From the NCBI GenBank assembly GCA_050789255.1, contig JBOZRQ010000017.1:85371-149370 (forward strand): a stretch of 64,000 nucleotides of DNA, read 5' to 3'. Shown here piece after piece: positions 17,403-25,275 of this stretch (its first letter is position 1; each line of letters starts with the position of its first letter). A program made the translations under genes and the position numbers. Under the pieces are notes generated by a model. That model was not told the origin of the DNA, did no database searches, and saw nothing but the letters and a program-made list of their open reading frames with translations. The stretch comes from JBOZRQ01 sp050789255 (GTDB lineage Bacteria > Bacillota > Sulfobacillia > Symbiobacteriales > Symbiobacteriaceae).

Positions 17403-17424
17403 GGGAAGTAGAGGGGGAGTCACC

Positions 17425-18450
17425 ATGGCCGACGATCTGCAATTGAACGTGCAACTGTTACGGCGTCTGGTCCCGAATCTGACGATTGCGGCCCGTAGGA
17501 TCGGTTTGCGCTCGGCTACAGTCTCCGACCTGTGCACGGGCAAGATTCCGCTCGGGCGGGCTGAGGTGCGGACCCTGGTTGCACTGGCGGATCTGGCGGG
17601 CTGCACCCTCGACGAACTGGTCATACGCGGCGCCGGCGCCTCCGTGATTGAGACAGGAATCAAGGTGGTCGACCTGTTTGCGCCGCTGGTGCGGGGCGGC
17701 ACCGCTGGTCTGGTGGCGCCCACCGATGTCGGTCAGATGGTGATGGTCGCGGAACTGCTGCGCCGCCTGCGTCAACGTGGTTATGTCACGATGATGTGGC
17801 TGGCGGCCGATGCTCATCCCGATCTGCAGGGCGTGGCGGCCGAAGCAGAAGCGGTCACCACGTCCCTCTCAGCGACGGAACAAGCGATAATGGCCACCCC
17901 GATGGGCCGTGAGGTGCTGGTGGTAGCCGACCGGGCGACGGTGCTTACGGGAGAACTGGACGAACTTCGGGCAGGGCTGACGCGAGCGGGTGCAGCGCCC
18001 GTCACCTTCGCCCTGGTTGACGCACACGGGGATACGCCAGACGAGGAGGTTCCCTACGGACCCCTGGAGACGATCTGGCGATTTGATGCCGACATGGCGG
18101 CGCGGGGCATCTACCCGGCGATCCACCCCGTCGGATCGACCTCCACAGTTCTAGAGGGAGCGTTTGCCGACCAGACGCACCTGACGGTCCAGCAGCGGGC
18201 GCGCAAGCTCTATCGGCGCTATCGGGAACTGCATGCACTGGCCCGCATTCGGGGCGCCGGGCGCATTCCGGCCGCTGAGTTGCCAACGTACCGGCGGGGC
18301 GAGCGTCTGGAGGCGTTTTTGACCCAGCGCTTCTACGTGGCGGAACCGTGGCTGAAACGGCCTGGCGAATGGGTCACCCCCGCCGAAGCGATCGAAGGGG
18401 TCCGGCGGATTCTGGACGGCCCGGCTGAGGAACCGAATCCCGATCGCTAG
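17425..18450 (+). CDS. HTH domain fused to degenerate F1-ATPase beta-subunit-like core
   Basis: Protein of 341 aa. Residues 10-68 form a Cro/CI-like helix-turn-helix (AARRIGLRSATVSDLCTGK). From residue 76 on it matches the nucleotide-binding and C-terminal domains of AtpD: ETGIKVVDLFAPLVRGG (76-92), a Walker-B-like REVLVVADR (162-170), RGIYPAIHPVGSTS (227-240), YRRYRELHALARIRG (263-277) and FLTQRFYVAEPW (298-309). The AtpD beta-barrel is absent, replaced by the HTH. The P-loop GGAGVGKT has become APTDVGQM (98-105; Lys to Gln104, Thr to Met105), and the catalytic GER glutamate and DELSEED loop are not conserved. ATP hydrolysis is unlikely. Start chosen by GAGGGGGAG. Thirteen bases precede the ABC exporter gene. 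Confidence 0.9.
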   Translation: MADDLQLNVQLLRRLVPNLTIAARRIGLRSATVSDLCTGKIPLGRAEVRTLVALADLAGCTLDELVIRGAGASVIETGIKVVDLFAPLVRGGTAGLVAPTDVGQMVMVAELLRRLRQRGYVTMMWLAADAHPDLQGVAAEAEAVTTSLSATEQAIMATPMGREVLVVADRATVLTGELDELRAGLTRAGAAPVTFALVDAHGDTPDEEVPYGPLETIWRFDADMAARGIYPAIHPVGSTSTVLEGAFADQTHLTVQQRARKLYRRYRELHALARIRGAGRIPAAELPTYRRGERLEAFLTQRFYVAEPWLKRPGEWVTPAEAIEGVRRILDGPAEEPNPDR

Positions 18451-18462
18451 GAGGTGCCGGCC

Positions 18463-20148
18463 GTGTCGATCCCGGTGCTGCAATACTGGCGTCTGCTGAG
18501 CAAATATCTGCGGCCGCTCTGGCCAAACGTGCTACTGCTGGGGTTCCTGCTGTTGAGCAGTATCGGACTACAACTGTACTACCCGACTGTGGTCCGGCGG
18601 TTCATCGACGAGGCGGTGGCGGGGGCGCCCCGCTTTCAACTGATCGCCCTGGCTGCCCGGTTTCTCTTCTTGGCGGTCGCCAATCAGATGCTGGCCTTGT
18701 GGGCCACGTACGTTAGTCAGGATCTGGGCTGGCGGACTACGAATGAGTTGCGGGCTGAGCTGACCGAGCACGTCCTGGGTCTGGATCTATCCTTTCACAA
18801 GGATCGGACACCCGGCGAAATGATCGAGCGCATCGACGGCGACGTGACCGGCCTGGCCAATTTCTTCTCCGCCTTTGTGGTGCAGGTGGCGGCCAACGCG
18901 TTTCTGCTAACGGGTATGCTGGCGGTTCTCTATACTGTAGATTGGCGGGCGGGTCTGGCGCTAAGCGGCTTTGCGGTACTCAACCTCCTCGTGCTGCTCC
19001 GAACACGCCACAGCGCCATGCCGGGGTGGCAGGCGTCCCGTCAGGCCAGCAGCGAGTTCTTCGGCTATCTGAGCGAACGCTTGGGAGGGTTGGAAGACAT
19101 CCGAGCAAACGGCGCCGAGCCTGCCGTTCGTCAGGGCTTCGCACTGGCGCTGCGCGGGTGGCTACAGGCTGAACTGAAAGCGGGCCGTGGGATGGCTGTC
19201 ATGCTCGTGGTCTCCTTCGGACTGCTTGCCGTGGGTATGACTACAGCCTTCGGCATCGGCCTGGTCCTCGTCAAGGCGGGCCTTATTACTGTGGGTACCG
19301 CCTACATGATCTTCTTTTACGCGGAGCAGCTCCGGCGCCCGACTGAGCAGATCGTGTCGCAGATCCAGGACCTGGCCCGCGCCAGCGCCAGTATCAGCCG
19401 CATTCGCGACCTGTTGGCGCTGCACAGCGCTGTGGCAGACGGGGCTGGGGAGCCGCTGCCCGCGGGGGCACTGGCGTTGGAGGTCGAGCGGCTGACCTTT
19501 GGCTACACACCTGGCAGCGCCGTGTTGGACAACCTCTCCTTCGCCCTGAAGCCAGGTGAGGTTCTGGGACTGCGGGGGCGCACCGGCAGCGGGAAGTCGA
19601 CCCTCGCACGGCTTGTAGCGCGGCTGTACGACCCGTCTGGGGGCCAGATCCGACTGGGCGGGGTCGACGTGCGCACGGTGCGCCTGACTGACCTACGCCG
19701 CCGCGTGGGCGTGGTGACGCAAGAGGTGCAACTCTTCCGGGGTACGCTGCGCGACAACCTGACCCTCTTCGATGCCACCATTCCCGACAGCCGAATCTGG
19801 TCGGCCCTGGCCGAGTTGGGCCTGCGGGAATGGGCCGACACGCTGCCCAACGGACTGGATACCGAACTGGCAGGCGGCGGCGGCCTGTCTGCGGGGGAGG
19901 CACAACTACTGGCCTTTGCGCGGGTCTTCCTGAAGGATCCGGGGGTCGTCATTTTGGATGAAGCATCTTCCCGGCTGGATCCTGCTACCGAGCAGCGCCT
20001 GGAGCAAGCCATCGACCGCCTGCTTCGGGGCAGAACTGCGATCGTGATTGCCCACCGACCCGCCACGCTGCGGCGTGCGGATCGGGTCCTGTCGCTGGCG
20101 GATGGATCCTACTCGATTCCTTCCGGCGAGGGGGGGCTAGTTGGATGA
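18463..20148 (+). CDS. ABC exporter half-transporter (TMD-NBD), canonical NBD
   Basis: Protein of 561 aa: six transmembrane segments (about residues 1-300), then an NBD with Walker A (GRTGSGKSTLA), Q-loop (VVTQEVQLF), a modified signature (GGGLSAGEAQLLAFAR; LSGGQ to LSAGE), Walker B with catalytic Glu (VVILDEASSRLD) and H-loop (VIAHRPAT). GTG at 18463 lies eight bases after GGAGG; an earlier GTG at 18454 is inside that ribosome site. The gene overlaps the next half-transporter by four bases, so the pair should assemble as a heterodimer in the membrane. Substrate unknown. Confidence 0.92.
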   Translation: MSIPVLQYWRLLSKYLRPLWPNVLLLGFLLLSSIGLQLYYPTVVRRFIDEAVAGAPRFQLIALAARFLFLAVANQMLALWATYVSQDLGWRTTNELRAELTEHVLGLDLSFHKDRTPGEMIERIDGDVTGLANFFSAFVVQVAANAFLLTGMLAVLYTVDWRAGLALSGFAVLNLLVLLRTRHSAMPGWQASRQASSEFFGYLSERLGGLEDIRANGAEPAVRQGFALALRGWLQAELKAGRGMAVMLVVSFGLLAVGMTTAFGIGLVLVKAGLITVGTAYMIFFYAEQLRRPTEQIVSQIQDLARASASISRIRDLLALHSAVADGAGEPLPAGALALEVERLTFGYTPGSAVLDNLSFALKPGEVLGLRGRTGSGKSTLARLVARLYDPSGGQIRLGGVDVRTVRLTDLRRRVGVVTQEVQLFRGTLRDNLTLFDATIPDSRIWSALAELGLREWADTLPNGLDTELAGGGGLSAGEAQLLAFARVFLKDPGVVILDEASSRLDPATEQRLEQAIDRLLRGRTAIVIAHRPATLRRADRVLSLADGSYSIPSGEGGLVG

Positions 20149-21926
20149 AGACCTGGAGGATCGTGCTTCGGTTGCTGGCGTACCGACCGTGGCTGGTTGC
20201 AGCCTGCTTCGTTAGCTGGCTGCTCATCTCCCTAACGCCGACGGGGCTGGGCCTTGTGTCCCGTACCTTCTTCAATGCCCTCTCCGGCGACGCACCGGCG
20301 GCGGCCGGCCTGTGGTGGCTCGTCACGCTGCCACTGGTCCTGCAGAGCGGGCGTCTGCTGGTGACTTGGCTCAGCGTACCAGTCAACGTGCTCCAGCGAT
20401 TCACGGTCAGCGCTCTGCTCTCGACCAACATGCTGGAGCAGATCCTGCGGCGGCCCGGCGCCCGGGCCCTTACCGGCTCGACCGGTGATGCGATCAGCCG
20501 TTTCCGGGACGATGCCGACGGGGTGGCGCTATTTGCTTCGATGCCAATCCTGATCAGCGGGGCCGCCGAGTGCTTGAACGCAGGCATAACCCTGGCACTG
20601 ATGTTACATATCAATGCGTTCGTCACAGTGGCAGCAGTTCTTCCGCTGGTGGCGGTGGTGGTCGTGGCCAGAGCCGCGGGGCAGCGCATCGGCGGTTACC
20701 GTGATCGGAGCAGAGCTGCTGCTGCACGGGTAGCGGGGCTGCTGGGTGAGATCTTCACCATGGTGCCGGCGCTCAAACTCGCTGGCGCCGAGGCGAACGT
20801 GGCCGCCCAACTGCGCCGGCTCGGTGACCAGCGGCGCCTTGAATCGGTTCGAGATGGCCTGTTCAGCGAACTGCTGCGATCCGTCTTTATGAACACAGCA
20901 AACCTGGGCACGGGCCTGGTCCTGCTATTGGCTGCCGGGTCCATGCGTGCTGGAACGTTCACCGTTGGGGATTTCGCCTTGTTTGCCGCTTACGTGGGGC
21001 GGCTTGCGGTCTTTACCGGCATCGTGGGCGACTTGATGGCCCGGTACAAACAGACCGGCGTCTCCTTGGCCCGCATGCAGGCGCTCATGGATGACGCCCC
21101 GCCCGCGGCGCTCGCCGCTCACCGCCCCGTCTACCTGGATGGCCCGCTGCCGCAGCAAGCAAGGCGAGATCTAGAGCCCAAGGAGCGGCTGGACCGGCTG
21201 GACGTGGAGAACCTGACCTATCTGTACCCCGAATCGGGGAGGGGGGTGCAGGGCGCGTGCTTTACCCTCCCCTGCGGTAGCCTGACGGTGATCACCGGCC
21301 GGGTTGGTTCCGGGAAAAGCACGTTGCTGCGGGCGCTGCTGGGGCTGCTTCCGGCCCAAGCGGGGTCGGTCTACTGGAACGGCCGGGCGGTGACAGACCC
21401 AGGTGCTTTTTTCCAGCCACCAGTCAGCAGTTACACTCCGCAGGTGCCGGTCCTCTTCAGTGCCACGTTGAAGGAGAACATCCTGCTTGGTGTGCCTGAG
21501 TCAGAGGCGAAACTGACCCGCGCAGTACACGCCGCTGTGCTGGAACAGGACGTTGACGGGCTGGAGGCACGACTGGAGGCCCAGGTGGGCGCCCGAGGTA
21601 TCAAGCTGTCGGGCGGGCAGGTACAACGAACGGCTGCCGCCCGCATGTTTGTACGGGAACCGGAACTGCTGGTCTTCGACGATCTCTCCAGCGCACTGGA
21701 TGAGGAAACGGAAAGGCTACTGTGGGAGCGGCTCCGGGCGAGGGAACATGGCACCTGCCTTGCGGTTTCCCACCGTCCGGCGGTCCTGGAGGCGGCGGAT
21801 CAGGTTGTCGTCATGAGGGAGGGGCGAGTGGAGATGATCGGGACGGCAAAGCAACTGCTGCAAACTTGCTCCGAGTTCCAAGCCGTCTGGGCGGGTGGAT
21901 GGTCGCTTGCCGATTCGGTCGATTAA
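20145..21926 (+). CDS. ABC exporter half-transporter (TMD-NBD), degenerate catalytic Glu
   Basis: Protein of 593 aa: six transmembrane segments (about residues 10-300), a linker, then an NBD with Walker A (GRVGSGKSTLL), signature (KLSGGQVQRTAAAR), Walker B (LLVFDDLSSALD) and H-loop (LAVSHRPAV). The residue after the Walker B Asp is Asp513 instead of Glu, as is usual in the non-hydrolysing site of heterodimeric exporters. It complements the upstream subunit, which keeps Glu but has a non-canonical signature. ATG start overlaps the previous stop. Confidence 0.92.
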   Translation: MKTWRIVLRLLAYRPWLVAACFVSWLLISLTPTGLGLVSRTFFNALSGDAPAAAGLWWLVTLPLVLQSGRLLVTWLSVPVNVLQRFTVSALLSTNMLEQILRRPGARALTGSTGDAISRFRDDADGVALFASMPILISGAAECLNAGITLALMLHINAFVTVAAVLPLVAVVVVARAAGQRIGGYRDRSRAAAARVAGLLGEIFTMVPALKLAGAEANVAAQLRRLGDQRRLESVRDGLFSELLRSVFMNTANLGTGLVLLLAAGSMRAGTFTVGDFALFAAYVGRLAVFTGIVGDLMARYKQTGVSLARMQALMDDAPPAALAAHRPVYLDGPLPQQARRDLEPKERLDRLDVENLTYLYPESGRGVQGACFTLPCGSLTVITGRVGSGKSTLLRALLGLLPAQAGSVYWNGRAVTDPGAFFQPPVSSYTPQVPVLFSATLKENILLGVPESEAKLTRAVHAAVLEQDVDGLEARLEAQVGARGIKLSGGQVQRTAAARMFVREPELLVFDDLSSALDEETERLLWERLRAREHGTCLAVSHRPAVLEAADQVVVMREGRVEMIGTAKQLLQTCSEFQAVWAGGWSLADSVD

Positions 21927-21997
21927 TGCCCATTTCCGGCGCTCGGAAGGCGTTTACGTGTGGGACAGTCCAAATGCTACTGTTTTCGTGTTGGTGC

Positions 21998-22026
21998 TTG
22001 CAATTACTCCAACTGAGGAGTATATT
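21998..22026 (+). promoter_or_regulatory. SigA-type promoter for M-box/mgtE
   Basis: TTGCAA (21998-22003), exactly 17-base spacer, TATATT (22021-22026), ending about 24 bases before the riboswitch core. Confidence 0.65.
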
Positions 22027-22047
22027 GGGTGAGGCGATTTCTATAAT

Positions 22048-22255
22048 CCCTGTTAGGTGAGGCTCCTGGACGAGGACTTGCGGCTGCCCGGAAACGTCGA
22101 GAGACGCCAATGGGTTAACAGGTGCGATCGGAGTAAGGTCGTGCTTAATGTCGCTGGGGTAGTTCCCCTAGTCGTCCAGTGCCAAATCCCAGACGTGAGG
22201 GATCGGGGTTCCGCATATGCGGTCCCTTCCCTTTGTCGTGGGGAAGGGACCTTTT
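22048..22255 (+). ncRNA. M-box (ykoK leader) magnesium riboswitch with terminator
   Basis: The leader carries the M-box core: CTGTTAGGTGAGGCTCCTG at 22050, then GCTGCCCGGAAACGTCGAG and GAGACGCCAATGGGTTAACA, closing near 22195. It is followed by a terminator stem GGTCCCTTCC / GGGAAGGGACC (22221-22251) with TTTT. M-boxes fold around Mg2+ and at high Mg2+ favour termination, lowering expression of the downstream transporter gene. Position directly before mgtE fits. Boundaries are approximate. Confidence 0.93.
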
Positions 22256-22278
22256 GCATGAGAAGGAGGTGAGGCGCA

Positions 22279-22425
22279 GTGGACGCCGGCAGTAGTCCTA
22301 GTATAAGTTCCCGGAATAGAAACAATCATAGGCGGGCGTTCATACGCCGTACCCTCCGCCCGCTGCCTAGGAGGCTTTATTCTCATGCGCCTGACCAATC
22401 ACGAATTGGAAACGAAGCTGACTGA
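22279..22425 (+). CDS. Short basic leader ORF (48 aa) overlapping mgtE start
   Basis: GTG at 22279 has a strong ribosome site (AGGAGGTGAGG) and lies after the riboswitch terminator. The frame stays open for 48 codons and ends 41 bases inside mgtE in another frame. The product is Arg-rich with the segment TLRPLPRRLYSH. Part of this (CCTAGGAGG encoding PRR) coincides with the mgtE ribosome site, so translation of this ORF would run directly over that site. It may couple or gate mgtE translation. Whether it is translated is unknown. Confidence 0.4.
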   Translation: MDAGSSPSISSRNRNNHRRAFIRRTLRPLPRRLYSHAPDQSRIGNEAD

Positions 22426-23740
22426 GCTTCTTCAGGTTCCCGACTCTGCGGGACTTGCCTTACTGCTCGAAGAGGTACAGCCCTTCGACATAGCGGAAGT
22501 GTTGCCGAGGTTGAGCGAAGAGCAAGTCCGTCAGGTTCTCTCTGCCCTCGGTGCTCCTGCGGCGGCCGAGGCCATCGAGCACCTGGAGTTCATTCACCAG
22601 TATCGCATTTTGCACCACCTGGAGCAGAACACAGCGACGGGTATTCTCGAGCAAATGTCCAGTGACGGGATAGCTGACTTGGCCGGCGCCATTCACCCGA
22701 AGCAGGCCCAACAGCTCTTGAACCTGCTGCCCCGGGACTATGTCGCAACCATCCGGGGCCTGATGAGCTACCGGGAGAACAGTGCCGGTGGCCGAATGAC
22801 GGTTGAGTATATCTCAGTCCGTCAGACGATGACCGTCGAACAGGTTCTCCAGCACATCCGTAAGGTCGGGCACGATGCTGAAACGATCGCCTACCTGTAC
22901 GTGGTCGATTCTGCTGGGCGGCTCGTGGGTGTCGTCAGCCTTCGGGAACTGCTACTCGCCGGACCGCACACCCTGATCACTGACATCATGAGCACGCAGG
23001 TTGTTTCCGTGCCGGCCACCATGGATCAGGAAGAGGTGGCACGAGCGGTTGCCCAGTATGACTTGGTGGCAATTCCAGTCGTGGACGATCACCGCCGGCT
23101 GGTGGGCATCATCACGGTCGACGATCTGGTCGACGTAATTCGGGATGAAGCCACGGAGGACATTCAAAAGCTCGGCGGCAGCGAACCCCTGAGTGACTCC
23201 TACTTCCAGACCCCGATCATGGTGCTCTGGAGAAAGCGCATCGGCTGGATCTTGGTGCTATTCCTTGCGGAGGCCTATACGGGAACCGTGCTTCGCCACT
23301 TCGAGCAAACGCTCGCTGAGGTTGTCTCCTTGACCTTCTTCATCCCGCTGCTGATAGGCACCGGCGGTAACACCGGATCGCAGATCGTCACCACACTCGT
23401 GCGTGGACTGGCGGTCGGTGAAGTCAAGTTTCGCGATATGGCCAGGGTCCTGGCGCGGGAAGTCGCAACCGGCCTACTGATCGGCGCCGTTATGGGGATT
23501 ACCACATTGATCAGAGCCTACACGCTGGGCGTCGGTCCAGAGCTCGGCCCTGTCGTTAGTGTGACATCGGTGTTCATCGTTGTTTGGGCATCTGTGGTCG
23601 CAGCCGTGTTGCCCTTGGTCCTGCACCGGCTCAAAGTTGACCCGGCGGTCGTTTCCGGACCGTTCATTACCACGCTGGTCGATGGCACGGGCCTGTTTAT
23701 GTATTTCACGATTGCTCGTTTCATGCTGAAGCTGGCCTGA
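22385..23740 (+). CDS. mgtE: Magnesium transporter MgtE
   Basis: Protein of 451 aa with the MgtE order: N-terminal superhelical MgtE_N domain (about 1-125, FDIAEVLPRLSEEQVRQVLSAL), two CBS domains (about 135-255; ADDs such as LVGVVSLRELLLA and LVGIITVDDLVDVI), then five transmembrane helices (about 285-450) with the pore motif FFIPLLIGTGGNTGSQ. It is a Mg2+ channel gated by intracellular Mg2+ through the N and CBS domains. ATG start follows AGGAGG. Control by the upstream M-box riboswitch is expected. Confidence 0.96.
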   Translation: MRLTNHELETKLTELLQVPDSAGLALLLEEVQPFDIAEVLPRLSEEQVRQVLSALGAPAAAEAIEHLEFIHQYRILHHLEQNTATGILEQMSSDGIADLAGAIHPKQAQQLLNLLPRDYVATIRGLMSYRENSAGGRMTVEYISVRQTMTVEQVLQHIRKVGHDAETIAYLYVVDSAGRLVGVVSLRELLLAGPHTLITDIMSTQVVSVPATMDQEEVARAVAQYDLVAIPVVDDHRRLVGIITVDDLVDVIRDEATEDIQKLGGSEPLSDSYFQTPIMVLWRKRIGWILVLFLAEAYTGTVLRHFEQTLAEVVSLTFFIPLLIGTGGNTGSQIVTTLVRGLAVGEVKFRDMARVLAREVATGLLIGAVMGITTLIRAYTLGVGPELGPVVSVTSVFIVVWASVVAAVLPLVLHRLKVDPAVVSGPFITTLVDGTGLFMYFTIARFMLKLA

Positions 23741-23747
23741 AAGGTGA

Positions 23748-23790
23748 GGCGGCGAGGCTTAACTCTTAAGAGTTTGGCCTCGCCGCCTTC
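23748..23790. terminator. Bidirectional terminator between mgtE and recombinase gene
   Basis: GGCGGCGAGGC / GCCTCGCCGCC perfect 11-bp stem around an 18-base loop that itself contains an ACTCTTAAGAGT palindrome. Serves the convergent 3' ends, though the T-tract is weak. Confidence 0.65.
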
Positions 23791-23792
23791 GG

Positions 23793-24752
23793 TTAGTCCT
23801 CAAATGTAATCTTGTCGATCATCGCCCGGTGGCGTTCGGTGGTCGGGTGTGTGTAGATCTTGGTTGCTTCCAGGGACTCGTGGCCGAGCTGATCGGCAAT
23901 GTCCCGGATGTCGGCGCCGGCGTCGAGGAGCATGGTCGCAAAGGTGTGCCGGAGCTTGTGGGCCGTAATGCCGTGGGCGAGGCCCGCAGCGTCGATGTAC
24001 TTATGGATGGCGTACCGTGCGCTCCAGGTGCTCAGGCGCTGCCCGGCCGGCACGTCGGGGTTTGGGTTCTCGGTGGTAACGAAGACCGGACCCTTGCGGC
24101 CGCCGTCTGAGGTCGGCCCGAACTCTTTGAGTTCCTTCAATACCCGCAGCGTCACCTGGTGCATGGGGATGCGGCGCTCCTTGGCGCCCTTGCCGTGCAC
24201 CAGAATCATCATCATCTCCAGATCCAGGTCTTCCCAGTCCAGCTTGACGACCTCGCTGATGCGCAGGCCCTGGTACAGCTTGACCTGGATCATGGCCCGG
24301 TCCCGGCGCCAGGTGCGGGCCCAGGCTTCGGCCTTCTGCTTGGTATCGGGCTCCCGGAGCACAGCCTCCAGCAGGCGCCGGACCTCGTGGGGCTTTAGGT
24401 ACTTGGCCTTGCTTTTGTTCAGCTTCGGCAGCTCGATGCCCTCAGCCGGGGAGTGCGGCAGGTAGCTGCCGTGCACGGCCCATTTGTAGAACGCTTTGAG
24501 GGCGCTCAGCTTGCGCCGGACCGTAGCGGCCGAGTTCTTGTTCTCGATCCGGCAGTGGTCGATGAAATCCTCGACGTCCCGCCGGTTCGCATCGGTAACG
24601 CCACGCTCTTTGATGTGCGCTGCAAGATACGCAGTCCAAAGCTGCAGTTCCATTCGATATGCGTCACGCGTCTTTTCGCTTTTGTTGTGCTGCGTGATGA
24701 TCGCCCGCAGATAACGTTCACATAACGGATGCAGTTCTACAGGCTCGCCCAT
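23793..24752 (-). CDS. Tyrosine recombinase (XerC/XerD-like integrase)
   Basis: Protein of 319 aa: SAM-like N-terminal core-binding domain (about 10-105) and catalytic domain (about 115-315) with the full active-site set: Arg in GLRISEV, Lys in GKGAKERRI, His and Arg in HKLRHTFA, His in LGHESLEAT and the nucleophile in KIYTH. Compared with XerD it has a 15-20 residue insert (KQKAEAWARTWRRDR). ATG start with a weak GAGGACGTGA site. A perfect 15-bp inverted repeat with a 6-bp centre lies 91 bases upstream of the start. No excisionase or phage genes adjoin. Confidence 0.93.
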   Translation of the reverse strand: MGEPVELHPLCERYLRAIITQHNKSEKTRDAYRMELQLWTAYLAAHIKERGVTDANRRDVEDFIDHCRIENKNSAATVRRKLSALKAFYKWAVHGSYLPHSPAEGIELPKLNKSKAKYLKPHEVRRLLEAVLREPDTKQKAEAWARTWRRDRAMIQVKLYQGLRISEVVKLDWEDLDLEMMMILVHGKGAKERRIPMHQVTLRVLKELKEFGPTSDGGRKGPVFVTTENPNPDVPAGQRLSTWSARYAIHKYIDAAGLAHGITAHKLRHTFATMLLDAGADIRDIADQLGHESLEATKIYTHPTTERHRAMIDKITFED

Positions 24753-24842
24753 GCCAGGTCACGTCCTCGCGTTGATAGTGTCCAGAAAGCCTTGGTACAC
24801 AAGTACGCCGCCGATCCAGGCGATTCCTCCCAATCTCCCTAT

Positions 24843-24878
24843 ATTCGTCTCACTAAACTAGACTTTAGTGAGACGAAT
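24843..24878. repeat. Palindrome with 15-bp arms and 6-bp centre beside recombinase gene
   Basis: ATTCGTCTCACTAAA and TTTAGTGAGACGAAT are perfect inverted copies around CTAGAC. No T-tract follows on either strand. The geometry (two inverted arms around a 6-bp centre) matches Xer core sites, but a large operator is an alternative. Confidence 0.85.
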
Positions 24879-24896
24879 GATCTGGAGAGGCTGTGA

Positions 24897-24939
24897 GAAA
24901 ACAACAAGGTCGGGGCGCCCTCCCGAGGACTCCCCGACC
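24897..24939 (-). terminator. Rho-independent terminator (minus strand)
   Basis: GGTCGGGG / CCCCGACC stem (24908-24939) followed on the minus strand by TTGTTGTTTT. Ends the 24955-25233 gene. Confidence 0.75.
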
Positions 24940-24954
24940 CCGCTTCCGTCATCA

Positions 24955-25233
24955 TCAGGCCTGTTGGTCCTGGCGCTGGGCCAGCGCATCCGCAAAACTC
25001 CGCCGGCAAGTCTCATGCAGGTGCACGATCGCCTGCAGCCGCGGGCCAAAGGAGATGCGCTCTGAGTGGAAATCCTCTTCACGGATCGGTTTGCGGCATG
25101 CGGTGCAGATCAGGCGCCCCTCGAGTCGGAGCCCTTCGGCCGCACGACGGATCTCGTCCTCCGTCGGGTTGACCAACACGGGACGCTTTGACTGCAAGGC
25201 TTCGGTCAGAATCCGTTCCATCTGTTCCGACAT
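24955..25233 (-). CDS. Hypothetical zinc-binding-like protein (92 aa)
   Basis: Small soluble protein with a CTACRKPI motif (residues 43-50) and a later HLHETCRRSF segment. These form a possible Cys/His metal site of the CxxC...HxxxC kind. The N-terminal 40 residues are helical. The ATG has GGAGGTG eight bases upstream. It lies between the recombinase and a HAD hydrolase, with its own terminator. No family recognised. Confidence 0.75.
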   Translation of the reverse strand: MSEQMERILTEALQSKRPVLVNPTEDEIRRAAEGLRLEGRLICTACRKPIREEDFHSERISFGPRLQAIVHLHETCRRSFADALAQRQDQQA

Positions 25234-25275
25234 AGCGGCACCTCCTGGCCTATCCGTACGCCAGGCAGGGTTATG

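Larger units (their letters stand above)
16875..17424. other. 550-bp gap without a supportable gene
   Basis: No ORF here has a ribosome site and a protein-like composition. A 90-codon frame (17139-17411) is Cys-rich and hydrophobic in its middle but lacks a ribosome site and runs through the 17318 hairpin, so I do not call it. The gap holds the hairpin at 17318-17353 and a candidate promoter at 17374-17402. The length suggests a long leader or control region for the HTH/F1-beta-like gene. Confidence 0.5.

Noticed and set aside
17139..17411. Cys-rich 90-codon ORF as possible exported peptide for the ABC pair
   Set aside because: No ribosome site, and it reads through the perfect 17318-17353 hairpin; composition not convincing.
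17425..18450. Annotation as a genuine ATP synthase beta subunit
   Set aside because: The beta-barrel domain, P-loop Lys/Thr, catalytic Glu and DELSEED loop are absent, and no other atp genes are near.
24843..24878. Rho-independent terminator for the recombinase region
   Set aside because: No T-tract on either strand after the palindrome.
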